Program-made: the position numbers and the translations under genes
DNA from: Apoderus coryli
Taxonomy: Eukaryota > Arthropoda > Insecta > Coleoptera > Attelabidae
NCBI GenBank assembly: GCA_911728435.2
Contig: OU452198.1
Location: forward strand, 13,364,001 to 13,428,000
DNA: 64,000 nucleotides
Reading direction: 5' to 3'
The notes under the pieces: generated by a model
Databases searched by the model: none
What the model was told of the DNA's origin: nothing
The model's input: the letters and a program-made list of their open reading frames with translations, nothing else
Part shown: one piece after another, positions 21,508 through 32,319 of the stretch
Numbering within the stretch: the stretch's first letter is position 1
Layout: the number at the start of each line of letters is the position of its first letter

Positions 21508-21589
21508 CCCAGATAAGTAAGTACTAGTTTTACTTATCTGGGGTTGTGCTACACAAACACTAACGAAACATTGTCGTTAGTGTTTGTGT
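21508..21589. repeat. Two adjacent perfect hairpins
   Basis: Hairpin 1 (21508-21543): CCCAGATAAGTAA with its complement, about 10-base loop. Hairpin 2 (21551-21589): 16-bp stem ACACAAACACTAACGA with a 7-base loop. A segment just downstream (about 21597-21660, GCAAAAATATCGTTTTAG...) is repeated at about 21835-21900. Function unknown. Confidence 0.7.
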
Positions 21590-22189
21590 GTTCAAAATGC
21601 AAAAATATCGTTTTAGAAGTTTGTAAAAACGAAGAAATTATCTACAATTTGGAGTATTCCAGATTGATTGTTATTGATCAAATATTATAAGACAGCGCCG
21701 CTACAACTGGCTATCATAGTTTAATATTTCGTTAAATTTAAAATAAATCGGCATCAGCGAATATTAAAAAAGTGTGCATTTAGTGTATCTACTTCTCTGA
21801 AATCTGTTGTGTTTTTAGTGTATTCAATAAGTATGCAAAAATATCGTTTTAGGAGTTTGTTGTTTGCAAAAACGAAGAAGTAGTGTACAATTCTGCAGTA
21901 GTAATGATGGATTTATTTATCAGGTATTCTAATAATTATTTCAAAATTGTTCATTTTCACGTCTCTACAATTGGCAACGCCGCGTACTGCGGTTTGTAGG
22001 TTGGAAGCCATCGTGAAAAATAATTGTCATAGGCGCCGATTTACCAGGGAAAAACGTGGATTTGCCCCATTTTGTAAACATCGAATAAAAATTCCGAAAC
22101 AAATTTTTTATGGTTTTTTACTGAGTGATAGTTCACCCTGTATTTTTGAAAAGGGAATTTTAGGGGCTGTAAGAAAATCCAAAATTATA

Positions 22190-22529
22190 CAGGGTGTCCC
22201 ATCACGAAAAAATAATTTTCGTTACAGTAACTTTACTAATAGCCCTGTAATAAAACAGGTTGCTATATCTTATTCTACGTTGAAAAGTGAAACGGGAAAG
22301 TTTTTGAAGAAATCAAGTATCTCTAATAACAAAAACGTTATAAGCCATAAAAGAAATTGACAAACGACAATTGAGAAACGCCACCTAGCGGCTTAACCGT
22401 TACAGATAGCCAAATTTAGTATGCACAAGTGAGCTTTTCATAAAATTTGACCCTGGATGATCTTGATTAATTTTTTTCTATCTTCGACAGGAACTTCCCA
22501 TAAGAAAACGTCGAATTTGGACCACCCTG
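22190..22529. mobile_element. Small element with CAGGGTG ends
   Basis: Left end CAGGGTGTCCCATCACG, right end (complement) CAGGGTGGTCCAAATTCG, both next to TA (22188-22189, 22530-22531). About 340 bp and non-coding. The terminal match is short, so the pairing is tentative. Confidence 0.45.
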
Positions 22530-22848
22530 TACATTAACCTTTGGTCTGATTATTGTATTGAAAACCAATTATTTAGGTTTTCCCAAATGTTACATGTTAC
22601 TATTTAAAACAATATAATTAGGGCGCTTATTTGTAAAAGTAGAAAAGTTATTTCAACTTTGCGTCACATAATGTTAAAATTTTCAAGTCTTCATTGTGAT
22701 ATTTCTAAAAATCAAACTAAAAATAAGCGAGATATCCCGTAAAAAGGATAGCCAAAATGGGACACATTGTAGGTACATAAACTGTAAAATATTATTTGCG
22801 AAATAAATATTCAATTTGGTCAATAAAAATGTTATTATTTTCACTTAC

Positions 22849-23099
22849 CATGAGCGCTTTCAGTACTAGAATTACGACGCTGTGAGCAATTCCAAGACGT
22901 CGGAATTCGTTTTTCATCATCAGAGCTACTGTCATCCGTAAATTTCTTCGATATTCTTATGCTTCTAGTACGTTTAAATCGATAATTATCGGACGGCAAA
23001 ATATATTTTGGAAAACTTTTGAAGAACCATGCTCCCGACTTTTTCCAAATTTCTCTGGTTTCAGCGCATATCATACAAAGATAGTGTTCTTTACTTGAA
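22849..23099 (-). CDS. Rph: Rabphilin internal exon: end of zinc finger and SGAWFF motif
   Basis: The minus-strand exon lies between an acceptor TTTCTTTCTTACAG and a donor CATG|GTAAGTGA. It encodes [36 protein letters not shown] and then a Ser/Asp-rich linker ([14 protein letters not shown]). CMIC is the last zinc-ligand pair of the FYVE-type Rab-binding domain. SGAWFF is the motif that contacts Rab3/Rab27 in the rabphilin family. The entry phase (one base completing a codon) fits the phase-2 end of the exon at 27426-27607. The exit phase is 1. Rabphilins are synaptic or secretory-vesicle Rab effectors that end in two C2 domains. The C2 exons were not found at lower coordinates. Synaptotagmin-like proteins share the domain, but the upstream exons fit rabphilin better. 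Confidence 0.88.
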
Positions 23100-23316
23100 C
23101 TGTAAGAAAGAAATACATCAATACTCCGGTCTTCGATTAAAGCTTTGTTAATTGAATTATTTATTTATTTTCATAGAAGAAAATATTGAAAACAAATGGT
23201 TAATGTTTGTATTTACGAAGAAATCAAATTATTCAATCAATTACAAAAAACATCAATTAAATAATATTTTAATTAAGGTCTATTAATAATTTTCCAGAAG
23301 GTTATTTCCAAAGCTA

Positions 23317-24100
23317 CACGGAAAGAATTATCGTAGCGAGTCCTAACTGAAATATATTGTTAGTCTTTGTATAGTCAACGTAATCAGCTTTTCAGTTATC
23401 ACGGCAAGGCCTTCAGATTTTACATCGTTAAGATAACATTATTATTATAGTTAGTATAAACATAATTTATTGTTATCCTCACTAGAAATACGCATCAGGG
23501 CCAAATGCTATCCTAACTAGAATAATATTGTCATTTATATTATTAGTATAACCATAATTTCTAGTTATTCTCACAATACATAAATATTTGTGGCAAAAGC
23601 TGTCCCTAACTATATGAATATTGTCATTGTAACCAAACCAATATATCACGGAATGAATTATCGTAGCCAGTTCTAACTGAAAGATATTGTTAGGATTTTT
23701 ATAGTCATCGCAATCAGTTTTTCAGTTACCACGGCAAAGCCTTCAGAGTTCACATCGTTATGAAAAGACATTTAAGAACTTGTCTGGTATTACTGCGAGC
23801 AGTTCTGTTGATTTCATAAGTTCTGTTGTTTTCAAACGATGTGAAATCTGAAGGCTTTCTTCATATTTCACATCGTTATGAAAACAAGGCAACTATATTA
23901 TGGTAGTATAACCATAATTTATTGTTATCCTCACCAGAAATACGTATTAGCGCCAAATGCTATCCTAACTAGAATAATATTGTCATTTATATTGTTAGTA
24001 TAACCATAATTTCTAGCTATTCTTACAATAAATAAATATTTGCGCCAAAAGCTGTCCCGAACTATATGAATATTGTCATAGTAACCAAACTAATACAGCT
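23317..24100 (+). repeat. Subterminal repeats of the CACGG element
   Basis: A roughly 110-bp block (ATTATCGTAG...CCTAACTGAAA...GTCATCG/GTCAACG...TTCAGTTA) occurs at 23320 and 23648. A second block of about 210 bp (TTTATTGTTATCCTCAC...CTATATGAATATTGTCAT) occurs at about 23430 and 23915. The second round is interrupted by about 140 bp of other sequence. Confidence 0.65.
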
Positions 24101-25894
24101 AGAACGCATTTTACAAGATTCGTGAACCAATCAAAACAGCCTGTAGCGCGTCTTTAGTAAATTTATTGGTAGACAGTCAAAGGTCGCGGTTAGTTTGTTT
24201 TCGTTAATACAGTGGGATGGTGTGTGAGTTTGTTAAACATATTTTGTGCAATGAATGATTTCGTTGGAGACCTCCTGCAATCATGGAATTTAACATCATC
24301 TTTTGGCAATATTCAATGGTAAGTAATGTTAAATATAATTTATATACCTGATAATAAAGTTTCGCCACACACTCTGGTTTTGATATCATTGATGGGAATT
24401 TGTAACATGGTTACAAGTTTTCTCGAGCACAATACGATTATCACCATCACCTAGCATTATTACTGTAATTACATGTAATTTATTTTCAATCAACTTTAAA
24501 TAACTTTCTTTCCTGATTTTTTGACAAGTTTACTTTATCAATGAAAAAAGTTGCATGTAGAGACAAATTTGGTATTTTTCATCATCTTTGTATGTCTTTT
24601 CTAGTATCCGAAACGGAGCATCTAGAACAAGAAGAGTTGATCCAATGGTTGCAATTTTGTATATGTTTATGACATTTATTTTTCTACAATAAAGTATTTC
24701 GTTTTATATTTCAAAATATATTTATATGGTTTAATATGGAAAATGTAATATTAATTTGTTTTTTACAATAAATTTCCTCAAAAACTAATAGAGTATAAAA
24801 AAGAGTTTTTTACAAATTTCTATAAAATTCCATGAATTAGAGAAGAAAAGCTAGGGTAACAATGCTAAATTGTTAAGGTAACGATATGGTATACGATGAG
24901 TAACGTTATATTATAGTTGGAGTAACAATATAATGAAGTGTAGGTGACAATATCATATACTAATGGTGACAAATCAGTATGGTAGGTACAATATGATATT
25001 GTTATGATAATACGACAATGTAGTCAGGTTGTAATAAGACACACGAGCAATAGAATGTACTTTTGTCCTACCCTGTATTTATATTTGGGTTTTATAGACA
25101 TGTCTCATAGTTTTATAGTTTTCTACCAATATGTCTACAAATATAATCTTGCGTAAACATTATATAACATCTGCAAGTAATAAATATTCCTAAAGGAATT
25201 GTTAGGTATCTAAAAGAACGACCTTTTTTCTAATCGAGAATATTGAGTTTATGAGTGAGCCCAAAGATAAAAGCACTAATATATGCTTTTATCTTTAATT
25301 TTCTAGTTTTTGTTTAAAGACTAAGTCCATTTCATTTTATTCTGAAGTAGTATTGTATAAAGTTTCGTAAGTTTTGTTATTCTTTTAATTCAAGGCCTTT
25401 TTGTTTTATTCAGTTTTTATAAAGTTTTAAGTTGTTTCTTTTAGTAAATGAAATAAATTCAGTTTTCAATAGTAATTAAAGTTTCGTATAGGAATTAACA
25501 TAATTATTCGTAATTATATTAATTTTCCTATATGTACAATAATGAATAAGAATTTCTTCTAAATTTTCATTCTCGCTTAATTGTTTAATCTTTTTTTTTA
25601 ATTTATACATATTTATTTTTTGTTGTTATTAATTTTCTTTATTAGTTTTAATTATTAAATTAAGTATTTTTAGACCACATTTTTGCGTTTTATTTCTAAT
25701 AAAGTGTTCGATAAATTATTGGCAAAAGGGTCAACCAATTAAATATTTTCTTTTAAATACAAAGTGATCCAGAATTATAAAAGGTGAGTAATTTTGCATT
25801 ACTTTAATACATATTAATAAAGCTTATTTTAGTTGTTTGTTTCTTTCATTTAATAATTTGATTCTGTTATTATTCTGAATCAATTGTTTTTTCA
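24101..25894. other. Non-coding interior of the CACGG element
   Basis: A+T-rich, with degenerate GTAACAATAT-type repeats at about 24850-25030 that match the right-hand array. No protein family was recognised. Confidence 0.4.
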
Positions 25895-26554
25895 TTGAGC
25901 ACTAACTATGATTTCGGTGAGGATCGTTCGGTAAAGTTCCTGGGCGTTCATCTCGATCGGAGGCTGACTTGGAATTCTCATGTGGATTGTGTCTCGAGCA
26001 AGATATCGTCAAACACGTATGTGTTGCGTGGTTTGTCGCGTAATGTTTCCAGGTCTGTGTTGTTAATGACATTTCATGCCCTAATACAGAGCCATTTATC
26101 ATACGCTGTACTTGCCTGGGGACACTCCACTGCCTCAGCTAGAGTTTTTGCTCTCCAGCGCCGAGCGTTGAGAGTAGTTGCTGGGTTGGCGTATCGTGCC
26201 GATTGTCGAAGCGCATATCGGGATCTTAAAGTTTTGACGCACCCCTGTCTCTATATTTTTGAGTGTCTGAAGTTTGTTAAACGGAACATTGAACTGTACA
26301 CGCCTCGCTCGGCGGTTCACCGATATCCGACGAGACATAATGATGATCTCCTGTTGGACAGGCTACGAATTGACAAGGCAAGATTTGCCCTTAATTATCA
26401 TGCTCGTAAACTATTTAATGCGTTGCCTAGGCATGTGAGAGAGCTCCCGCTTAGCACATTTGTGACTAGGATTAAGAATTTTCTGATCCATAACGCATTT
26501 TACTCTATGGACAAATTTTATAACTGTGACTTCTCGTATAATCGTTTTAATTGA
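25895..26554 (+). pseudogene. 5'-truncated Jockey-like LINE, ORF2 C-terminus
   Basis: A 219-codon open frame carries the region after the RT palm: VKFLGVHLDRRLTWNSHVD, then LRGLSRNVSRSVLLMTFHAL, LSYAVLAWGHS, LQRRALRVVAGL, and FNALPRHVRELPLSTFVTR near the end. This is the standard C-terminal pattern of Jockey/I-type LINE ORF2 proteins. It stops at 26554, and a 3' UTR leads to an (AAAT)n tail at about 26850-26873. All earlier domains are absent, as expected for truncated reverse transcription. It lies inside the CACGG element, antisense to rabphilin. Confidence 0.85.
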
Positions 26555-27059
26555 GTTTTGTATTAATTCATTTATATATGTAAATTTATGTTGTGTTGTT
26601 GCATTATTGATAATAATAGTAAGCAGTTTATTTGCATTATTTGCATTACCAATGACATAATCTGTGTAACGAGATTTTTGACTTTATGTACTTATATTTG
26701 CATATGTGTATTTTTATTTTAGTTGTGTTTCTGTTTTTATTTATATTCCAATTGTTGTCTGTATTAATCTACATGTTGTGTGTGTATATCTATATTTATT
26801 TACTTAATAATTGACGAGTGTAAACATTTATTATGTATTAACGCGAAATGAATAAATAAATAAATAAATAAATATCCAAGTTGATATTCTTTGTTTGTTC
26901 TGATTTAGAACCGCTCGTAAAACTTGAATGGAACCGTAACAATTTGAATAGCATATTGGGATTCATTTGGTTTGAGCTATAAAATTAGTATTCTTACTGA
27001 ATGTACATAATACCCGCTAATTTCAAAATGGATACAAGGTAATGTAGCCCCAGTGACCA
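26555..27059. other. LINE 3' UTR and flank
   Basis: Non-coding 3' UTR of the LINE up to the (AAAT)n tail at about 26873, then unremarkable DNA leading into the tandem array. Confidence 0.55.
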
Positions 27060-27340
27060 GGCAATATTAGATTGTAGAGATAACGTAACTATCTGGTAAA
27101 GATAACAATATTATATTGTAGAGATAACGTAACAATCTGGTAAGGATAACAATATTATATTGTAGAGATAACGTAATTATCTGGTTAGGATAACAATATT
27201 ATAATGTTATGTTAACTAAGACAATCTGGTCAGGGTGACAATGCGATGATGTGGTCATTGTAACAATACAGTAATGGCTATCAACACAATTTTGCATAAC
27301 AATATACAAAGAGGTCATAATGACAAAACATCTGGTTGTG
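27060..27340. repeat. Tandem array of a roughly 44-bp unit
   Basis: The unit AATATTATATTGTAGAGATA + ACGTAACAATCTGGTAAGGATAAC repeats about four to six times with growing divergence to the right. It forms the right subterminal part of the CACGG element. Confidence 0.7.
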
Positions 27341-27425
27341 TCTATACTAACTTGAATTCTGGTTAAAATTCTTGTTACCAGAACAATAATTTCTTTCCGT
27401 GTACCTCAAAAAAGTTGCAGCATAC

Positions 27426-27607
27426 CTGATTTGTGTAAATGAGGTATCAATGGTACATTTATGACACGCCAATCTATGACAATCCATACAGGTGATTTTA
27501 TGTGATCCCAATATACCGAAGCCATCGCCACAAAGCAAACATTGATTTGGACTTTTGCCTAAAGCGTTGCGTCGCATATTTTCCAAACGTTCAACTAATC
27601 TTCCTAC
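27426..27607 (-). CDS. Rph: Rabphilin internal exon: core of the FYVE-type zinc finger
   Basis: The 182-bp minus-strand exon has an acceptor TTTATTTTACAG|GTAGG and a donor AAATCAG|GTATG. It encodes VGRLVERLENMRRNALG, then QCLLCGDGFGILGSHKITC, MDCHRLACHKC and TIDTSFTQI. CLLC, CMDC and CHKC, with CMIC in the next exon, supply eight cysteines for two zinc ions, as in the rabphilin Rab-binding domain. ERxGRLVxRLENMR is the helix before the finger that packs on the Rab. It enters in phase 0, matching the exon at 33824, and leaves in phase 2. The donor lies only about 25 bp from the transposon end at 27401. Confidence 0.92.
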
Positions 27608-27939
27608 CTGTAAAATAAATTGAGTGTAATAAAAAGAAAGCACACATATTGGCACAGAAGCGATTCTAAAAGAACAACTCGTTGTCTTCTAATAATAACT
27701 GCATGTGTCAGAATTATTAATAAATTAAAGAAATTGTTCATAGTTAACTGTTTTCAATTATTTATTGCATTTAAAATTAGTCAAACTTATATTAATTATG
27801 CATGTCATGAAATAAAATATGTCCAACTCCACACAATATAACTTAGACCAAATTATTCTTATGATTCTGAACTAGTCAAAATAAATAACAATAAAACTAT
27901 TTAATAATAATAATAATAAAATAGAGTCCTCGGCTCCGG
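27608..27939. other. Rabphilin intron, unremarkable part
   Basis: Contains the branch/polypyrimidine region for the exon at 27426-27607 and an (AAT)n run at about 27905-27920. No gene is seen. Confidence 0.5.
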
Positions 27940-28350
27940 CCCAGACGAACATTATTGTTAAGGAGAGCGAAAAACGGACGAAGTATCAGGATCTCATCTA
28001 TGACCTTCGTAGGATGTATCTTCGACACTCTGTGGTCCTTGTGGTTTTGATTTTGATAGGGTCATTGGGGGGCATGCGACATACGCTGACCTCAAATCTA
28101 CATAATATGGCAGAAAACTTAGCAAGCAGGATGCAGAAGGAAGTCATACTCGGGTCGCTGCGTCTGCTTAGTGAGTGGATGAGAACTAAACGATCGGCCA
28201 TGCTCCCCTGACACCTGCTGGTGTCGGAGACGGTAGGGACGATGGGGGGCCGTCTGTGTCTGTACGCCTCAGACACACTTCTTCTCTTTTTCGAGCTGGG
28301 GGGTACAGACGGAGGGAGAATCTACATCACTCCAGTCGATTTCGGAAAAT
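27940..28350 (+). pseudogene. LINE ORF2 C-terminal fragment
   Basis: The forward strand reads KESEKRTKYQDLIYDLRRMY, then VLVVLILIGSLGGM, then SRMQKEVILGSLRLLSEWMR, and stops at about 28209. EKxxKYxxLxxExxRMW...PVVIGxxG...MQKxxLLGTxRILRK is the usual end of RT proteins from insect non-LTR retrotransposons. A short 3' UTR and an A-rich AATAAAAAAAATAAAA tail follow. The rest of the element is absent. Confidence 0.65.
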
Positions 28351-29152
28351 GAATAAAAAAAATAAAACGACTTTATTTAAAACACTTCATAATTAAATAC
28401 ATTTTTTTGGTGTTTTAGAGGCGAACTTAACCTAAGGTAAGAACAATTAGGTATAAGTTGGAGGTATTTTATTTCATTTCATATTACATACAATCCTCGC
28501 AACAATGGACTATTTCATGAAAATTATAATTATGTGTATAAATTCTAATTACATTGTGGAACAAGCAACTCGTATGCCAATAATTATGCTGTTAATTGCT
28601 TTATATCTAGGTGACAGTGTATCAAATTGAGGAACATAATGTCATTATGGGAGTTCAGTAAGTTGTACTTTGATCATATGAGAGAACGAATTGAGCAACT
28701 AAGGACTGAGACTCACTACTGTACAGGGTGGGCCAAATTGGACACTTTTAAATGGAAACACCCCTTATTTAAAGAGATATAAAAAATTCCGATGGCAGCC
28801 AGTCGGAAAAGTAGATTTTCGATTTCTATATTTTTTATTTATACTGAGTCTACCACTCACACCCACTATTAATAAACAAATAATATAATATTCTGACAGT
28901 CGCCAAATATAAGCAAAGTGGCATATTGACTGTTATATTTTAACTGAAATACCCATTATACTCTAATACATACGTAAGTACGGTCTTATTGGTATTTCAC
29001 AGGTGTTTATTTGTCAAAAATAATTACAAGTAAAGCGAGTGATGATATTTTTAGCTCTCCATATCATATAATATGTAATATTATGTATATATGGAGACTA
29101 CTAGTTTCATGAAAAATTTATATTTTTAATTTCATCGGGAATCTCTCTCTCT
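28351..29152. other. Rabphilin intron, non-coding
   Basis: Contains an ACAGGGTGGGCCAAATTGGA terminus at about 28727 and a (CT)n run just before 29152. No gene is seen. Confidence 0.45.
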
Positions 29153-30628
29153 CTAGGTGCCATCTCCGCGACGAAGATTGGCGATCATCATGGCAATTCT
29201 TATTTTGGATGCAGCTGCTCTAAAAAGCTCTATCGAGGAACATCCAAACCACTCTCTCAAGTTTCTCAACCAGGATATCCTTCTTCTACCCACGCTTCTT
29301 GTACCTTGGATCCTTCCCTGCATTATCAATTGAAGTAAGGCGTATCTTGGTCCACGAGTCACATGGCCAAGATACTGCAGTTTTCTGCTTTTAATTGTTA
29401 TTAACAACTCTCTTTCTATGTTTAGTCGCTCAAGTATTTCTAAGTTAGTTATCCGATCGACCCATGACACCTTCAGTAGTCTTCTGTACACCCACATTTC
29501 AAAAGCTTCTAGTCTTTTGGTTATTTCTGCGTTCAGAGTCCATGCCACGACGCCATAAAGCAGACTGGCAAAAACATAACATCTAACTAGTCTCAGTCTC
29601 AGTTTTAGGCTTAGACCTCTATTGCACAAAACTCTTTTCATGCTATTGAAATTGGACCTTGCTATTTCTATGCGTGCTTTTATTTCTTTCGTGTAGTCGT
29701 TATTACAAGTAACTGTTGTTCCAAGATAAGTATACTTCTCTACCTGTTCGATGGGTTCACCTTTGACGATTATCTGTTCGTTGTTAGTCTGGGCCTTCTT
29801 TGTTATTTTCATGAACTTTCTTTTGTTTACGTTGAGTGTAAGGCCGTATTCTTCGCTATATCGAACCAGTTTGTCCATGATTCTTTGTAGATCTTCCAGG
29901 TTTTCCGTTAAAATTACGGTATCATCAGCGTATCTTAGAACAACTATAGGCACTCCATTTACTTTTAGTCCTGCACTGTCATTTTCCATTGCCCTTTTTA
30001 GAATCTCTTCAGAGTAGGCATTAAACAAAATAGGTGACAGAACACAACCTTGACGTACACCTCTCTTTATTGAGATGGTGCCAGAATTTTGTTGATCTAC
30101 TTTGACGATGGCATTTTGGTTGTAATAGAGATTTGAGATGATTTGCAGGTCTTGGTGGTCTAGGTTTTTACATTGTAATATTTCCTGATTAACATCTAGG
30201 CATCGCTGCACTATTACGTTGAATGCGAATAGTGCTTCTCTTGTACCTAATCCTTTGCGAAAGCCAAACTGACTGTCACTTATATCCAGATCGAGTTTCT
30301 GGTGGATGCGGTTGAGTATAATTTTTAACAGTAGTTTCAAAATGTGGGACATGAGGCTTATGGTACGGTGGTCACTGCACTCTTTTGCACCCGATTTTTT
30401 CGGTAAACATATGAAGACTGATGAGAGCCATTCCTTTGGTAGTTTTCCAGACTCATAGACGCTGTTCAAGAGTCTCACCACGACATCCATATCTTGATCA
30501 CTTATGATCTTAAGAATGTCGATAGGAATTCCGTCGGGGCCAGGAGATTTACCGTTGCTCATGTTGTTTAGTGTGTGGGTGACTTCGTCCTTCGTGATTT
30601 CGGGACGTGTGTCTTCCAGTCGAGTCAT
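29153..30628 (-). pseudogene. LINE reverse transcriptase with an in-frame loss of motif A
   Basis: A 491-codon minus frame shows the RT pattern GKSPGPDGIPIDILK, then SQFGFRKGLGTREALFAF, RGVRQGCVLSPILFNAYSE, VLRYADDTVILTE, and YTYLGTTVTCN. The Cys-poor C-terminal part follows (LRLVRCYVFASLLYGV, FEMWVYRRLLKVSWVDRITN, RKLQYLGHV, VGRRRISWLRNL). Between VQRCLDVNQEI and NLDHQDLQII the stretch normally holding FxDFxKAFDRV is absent, so the first catalytic Asp of the RT is gone although the frame stays open. The 5' part (endonuclease) is missing. The strand is the same as rabphilin, inside its intron. The protein is of the kind often auto-annotated as endonuclease-reverse transcriptase. Confidence 0.88.
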
Positions 30629-30679
30629 CGGGAATACTTCTTGTTTTTGGTCATGTTATACATAAATAAGTAGTTTTAA
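30629..30679. other. Junction at the truncated 5' end of the LINE
   Basis: Short non-coding stretch between the LINE and the repeat array. Confidence 0.3.
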
Positions 30680-31910
30680 AAAAATATCTGTCTGTGTGTA
30701 TCCACGAAAACGCAAAAACCACGTAACAGATTTTAACCAAATTTGGTACAAAATACTATTGGACATGGCAAGGAACTGAGTAGATTTCGGGAAACATTGA
30801 GCGTAGGCAATGGGTTTAAAAGAGGGTTCAAAAATTAAAAAAAATCATAGTTCTTAAAGTTATCCGAAATACTGCATAATTTTTTACGCATTTAATTGAA
30901 TATAACCTAAAATATTGAACATAAAATATTAGACCACATTGGCGTTCGAAAATAGTGCGAAATGGGGTAAAAAAGATTTAAAAAATCGTATTTCTTAAAC
31001 ATAGCAGAAATATTAACTAGTTATTTATAGTTTTGATAGAATATAACCTATAAAATGTGTCAGAAATAACTTACTTTCATAGGCGTTCATAAATAGTGGA
31101 AAAGGGGACAACACATGAAACATATATATTTCCTAAACTTATTTGAAATATGGAATAATTTTTCATATTTGTGATACAATATAAGCTAAAAAATATTCCA
31201 TAAAAGAGTTGGTTCACACAGGCGTTCGAAAATAGTCTGAAAAAAGGGTCAAACACGAAAAAAAATGTTTCCCAAATATACCAGAAAAATTGCTAAGCTT
31301 TAATATAAGATAACCTACAAAATGCAGCATAAATTTTTTATTTACATAGGCGTTCGTAAATAGTAGAAAAGGTGGTAAAATAAAAAAATATTGAAAATGT
31401 AAAATTTTTTATATTTAACTAGTTGAATTGGTGTTAAAAATACACTACAATAATTAATGTACCATAGGCGTCCATGCAAATTCTGTAAAAGGGTCAGAAA
31501 AAATTTGTATCCGTGATAACTCAAAAACCACTTAACGAATTTTAACCACATTTAATAGGAACATACTACAGGATATTTATAGGTGATTAACATTGAGCGT
31601 AGGCAAGGGGTTCAAAAATTAAAAAAATTATAGTTCTTAAACTTACCCGAAATATTGAATAGTTTTGTGTGTCTTTAATTAAATATGACCTTAAATATAA
31701 CCTAAAATATTTAACATAATCAATTAGACCACATTGACATTTGAAAAAAGTGTAAAATGGTGTAAAAAGGTTAGAAAAAAACGTATTTCTTAAAAATAGC
31801 AGAAATATTGACTAGTTATTTATAGCTTTGATAGAATATAAGCCATAAAATGTGTTATAAATAACTTGTTTTCATAGGCGTTCGTAAATAGTGTAAAAGG
31901 GTTTAGATAA
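30680..31910 (+). repeat. Diverged array with CATAGGCGTTC units
   Basis: The motif CATAGGCGTTCGTAAATAGT and variants recur at about 30943, 31079, 31218, 31348, 31465, 31736 and 31877, about 117-141 bp apart. A longer preface (GTATCC...AACCACxTAACxxATTTTAAC) occurs at about 30697 and 31508, suggesting a larger duplicated block. The same family is at 1677-2872. Confidence 0.75.
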
Positions 31911-31911
31911 T

Positions 31912-32316
31912 GTGACCACCCTGAAAAATTATAAATTAGAGGTCAATGAAATCCAGTAAAACGCAGAAAAGAAGGGAATTCAAATGGATCTGACATGAAA
32001 AATTGGTATGTATTTTGTGTCTGTAGTAACCACAACGCCTCAAATTTATGTCAAAAATTAACCATTATTTACAAATATTTTAAAAACTACTGGACCTAGG
32101 CTTATCAAGCTTTCTGTCATTGTTCTTGTCTTTTAGAGCGCCATTCATTATTGTTAAAATATAGTCTGCTGCGCGTTTGTGAACTACCCTATATAATTCG
32201 AAACATTTTAGGGTTGTACATCTCTTCAGTGCCTAAAAGTTTTGTAAACGATTTTTTTGTCTATCGCTTATAGATCTTGAGATATCATCCGCCCATACAC
32301 TAATGGGCCACCCTGT
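31912..32316 (+). repeat. Dispersed element, copy 1
   Basis: Begins near GTGACCACCCTGAAAAATTA and ends GGGCCACCCTG before TA. The interior (CCAGTAAAACG, AGAAGGGAATTCAAA, GGACCTAGGCTTAT) matches 38985-39300 in the opposite orientation. Its right end truncates the mariner coding relic that begins at about 32320. Confidence 0.65.
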
Positions 32317-32319
32317 ATA

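Larger units (their letters stand above)
18981..22140. mobile_element. TA-flanked 3.2-kb element with CAGGGTGAACTATCACTCAG ends
   Basis: The two ends share a 22-23-bp inverted repeat (CAGGGTGAACTATCACTCAG plus TA), each next to TA (18979-18980, 22141-22142). The left end also has a duplicated TATCACTCAGTAC. Inside are a mariner-type N-terminal relic (19518-19940, minus), a 375-bp foldback (20249-20623) and two hairpins near 21510-21589. No complete transposase is left. The pairing of these ends is an inference from the shared repeat. Confidence 0.6.
23317..27401. mobile_element. 4.1-kb element with CACGGAAAGAA ends filling a rabphilin intron
   Basis: Left end CACGGAAAGAATTATCGTAG; right end (complement) CACGGAAAGAAATTATTGTT. 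Both are flanked by TA (23315-23316, 27402-27403). Subterminal tandem repeats lie at both ends (23317-24100 and about 27040-27340), and an internal CACGGAATGAATTATCGTAG copy lies at about 23645. No transposase is recognised. A LINE fragment sits inside. CAC termini plus subterminal repeats recall CMC/CACTA-type elements, but the family is not proven. Confidence 0.6.
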
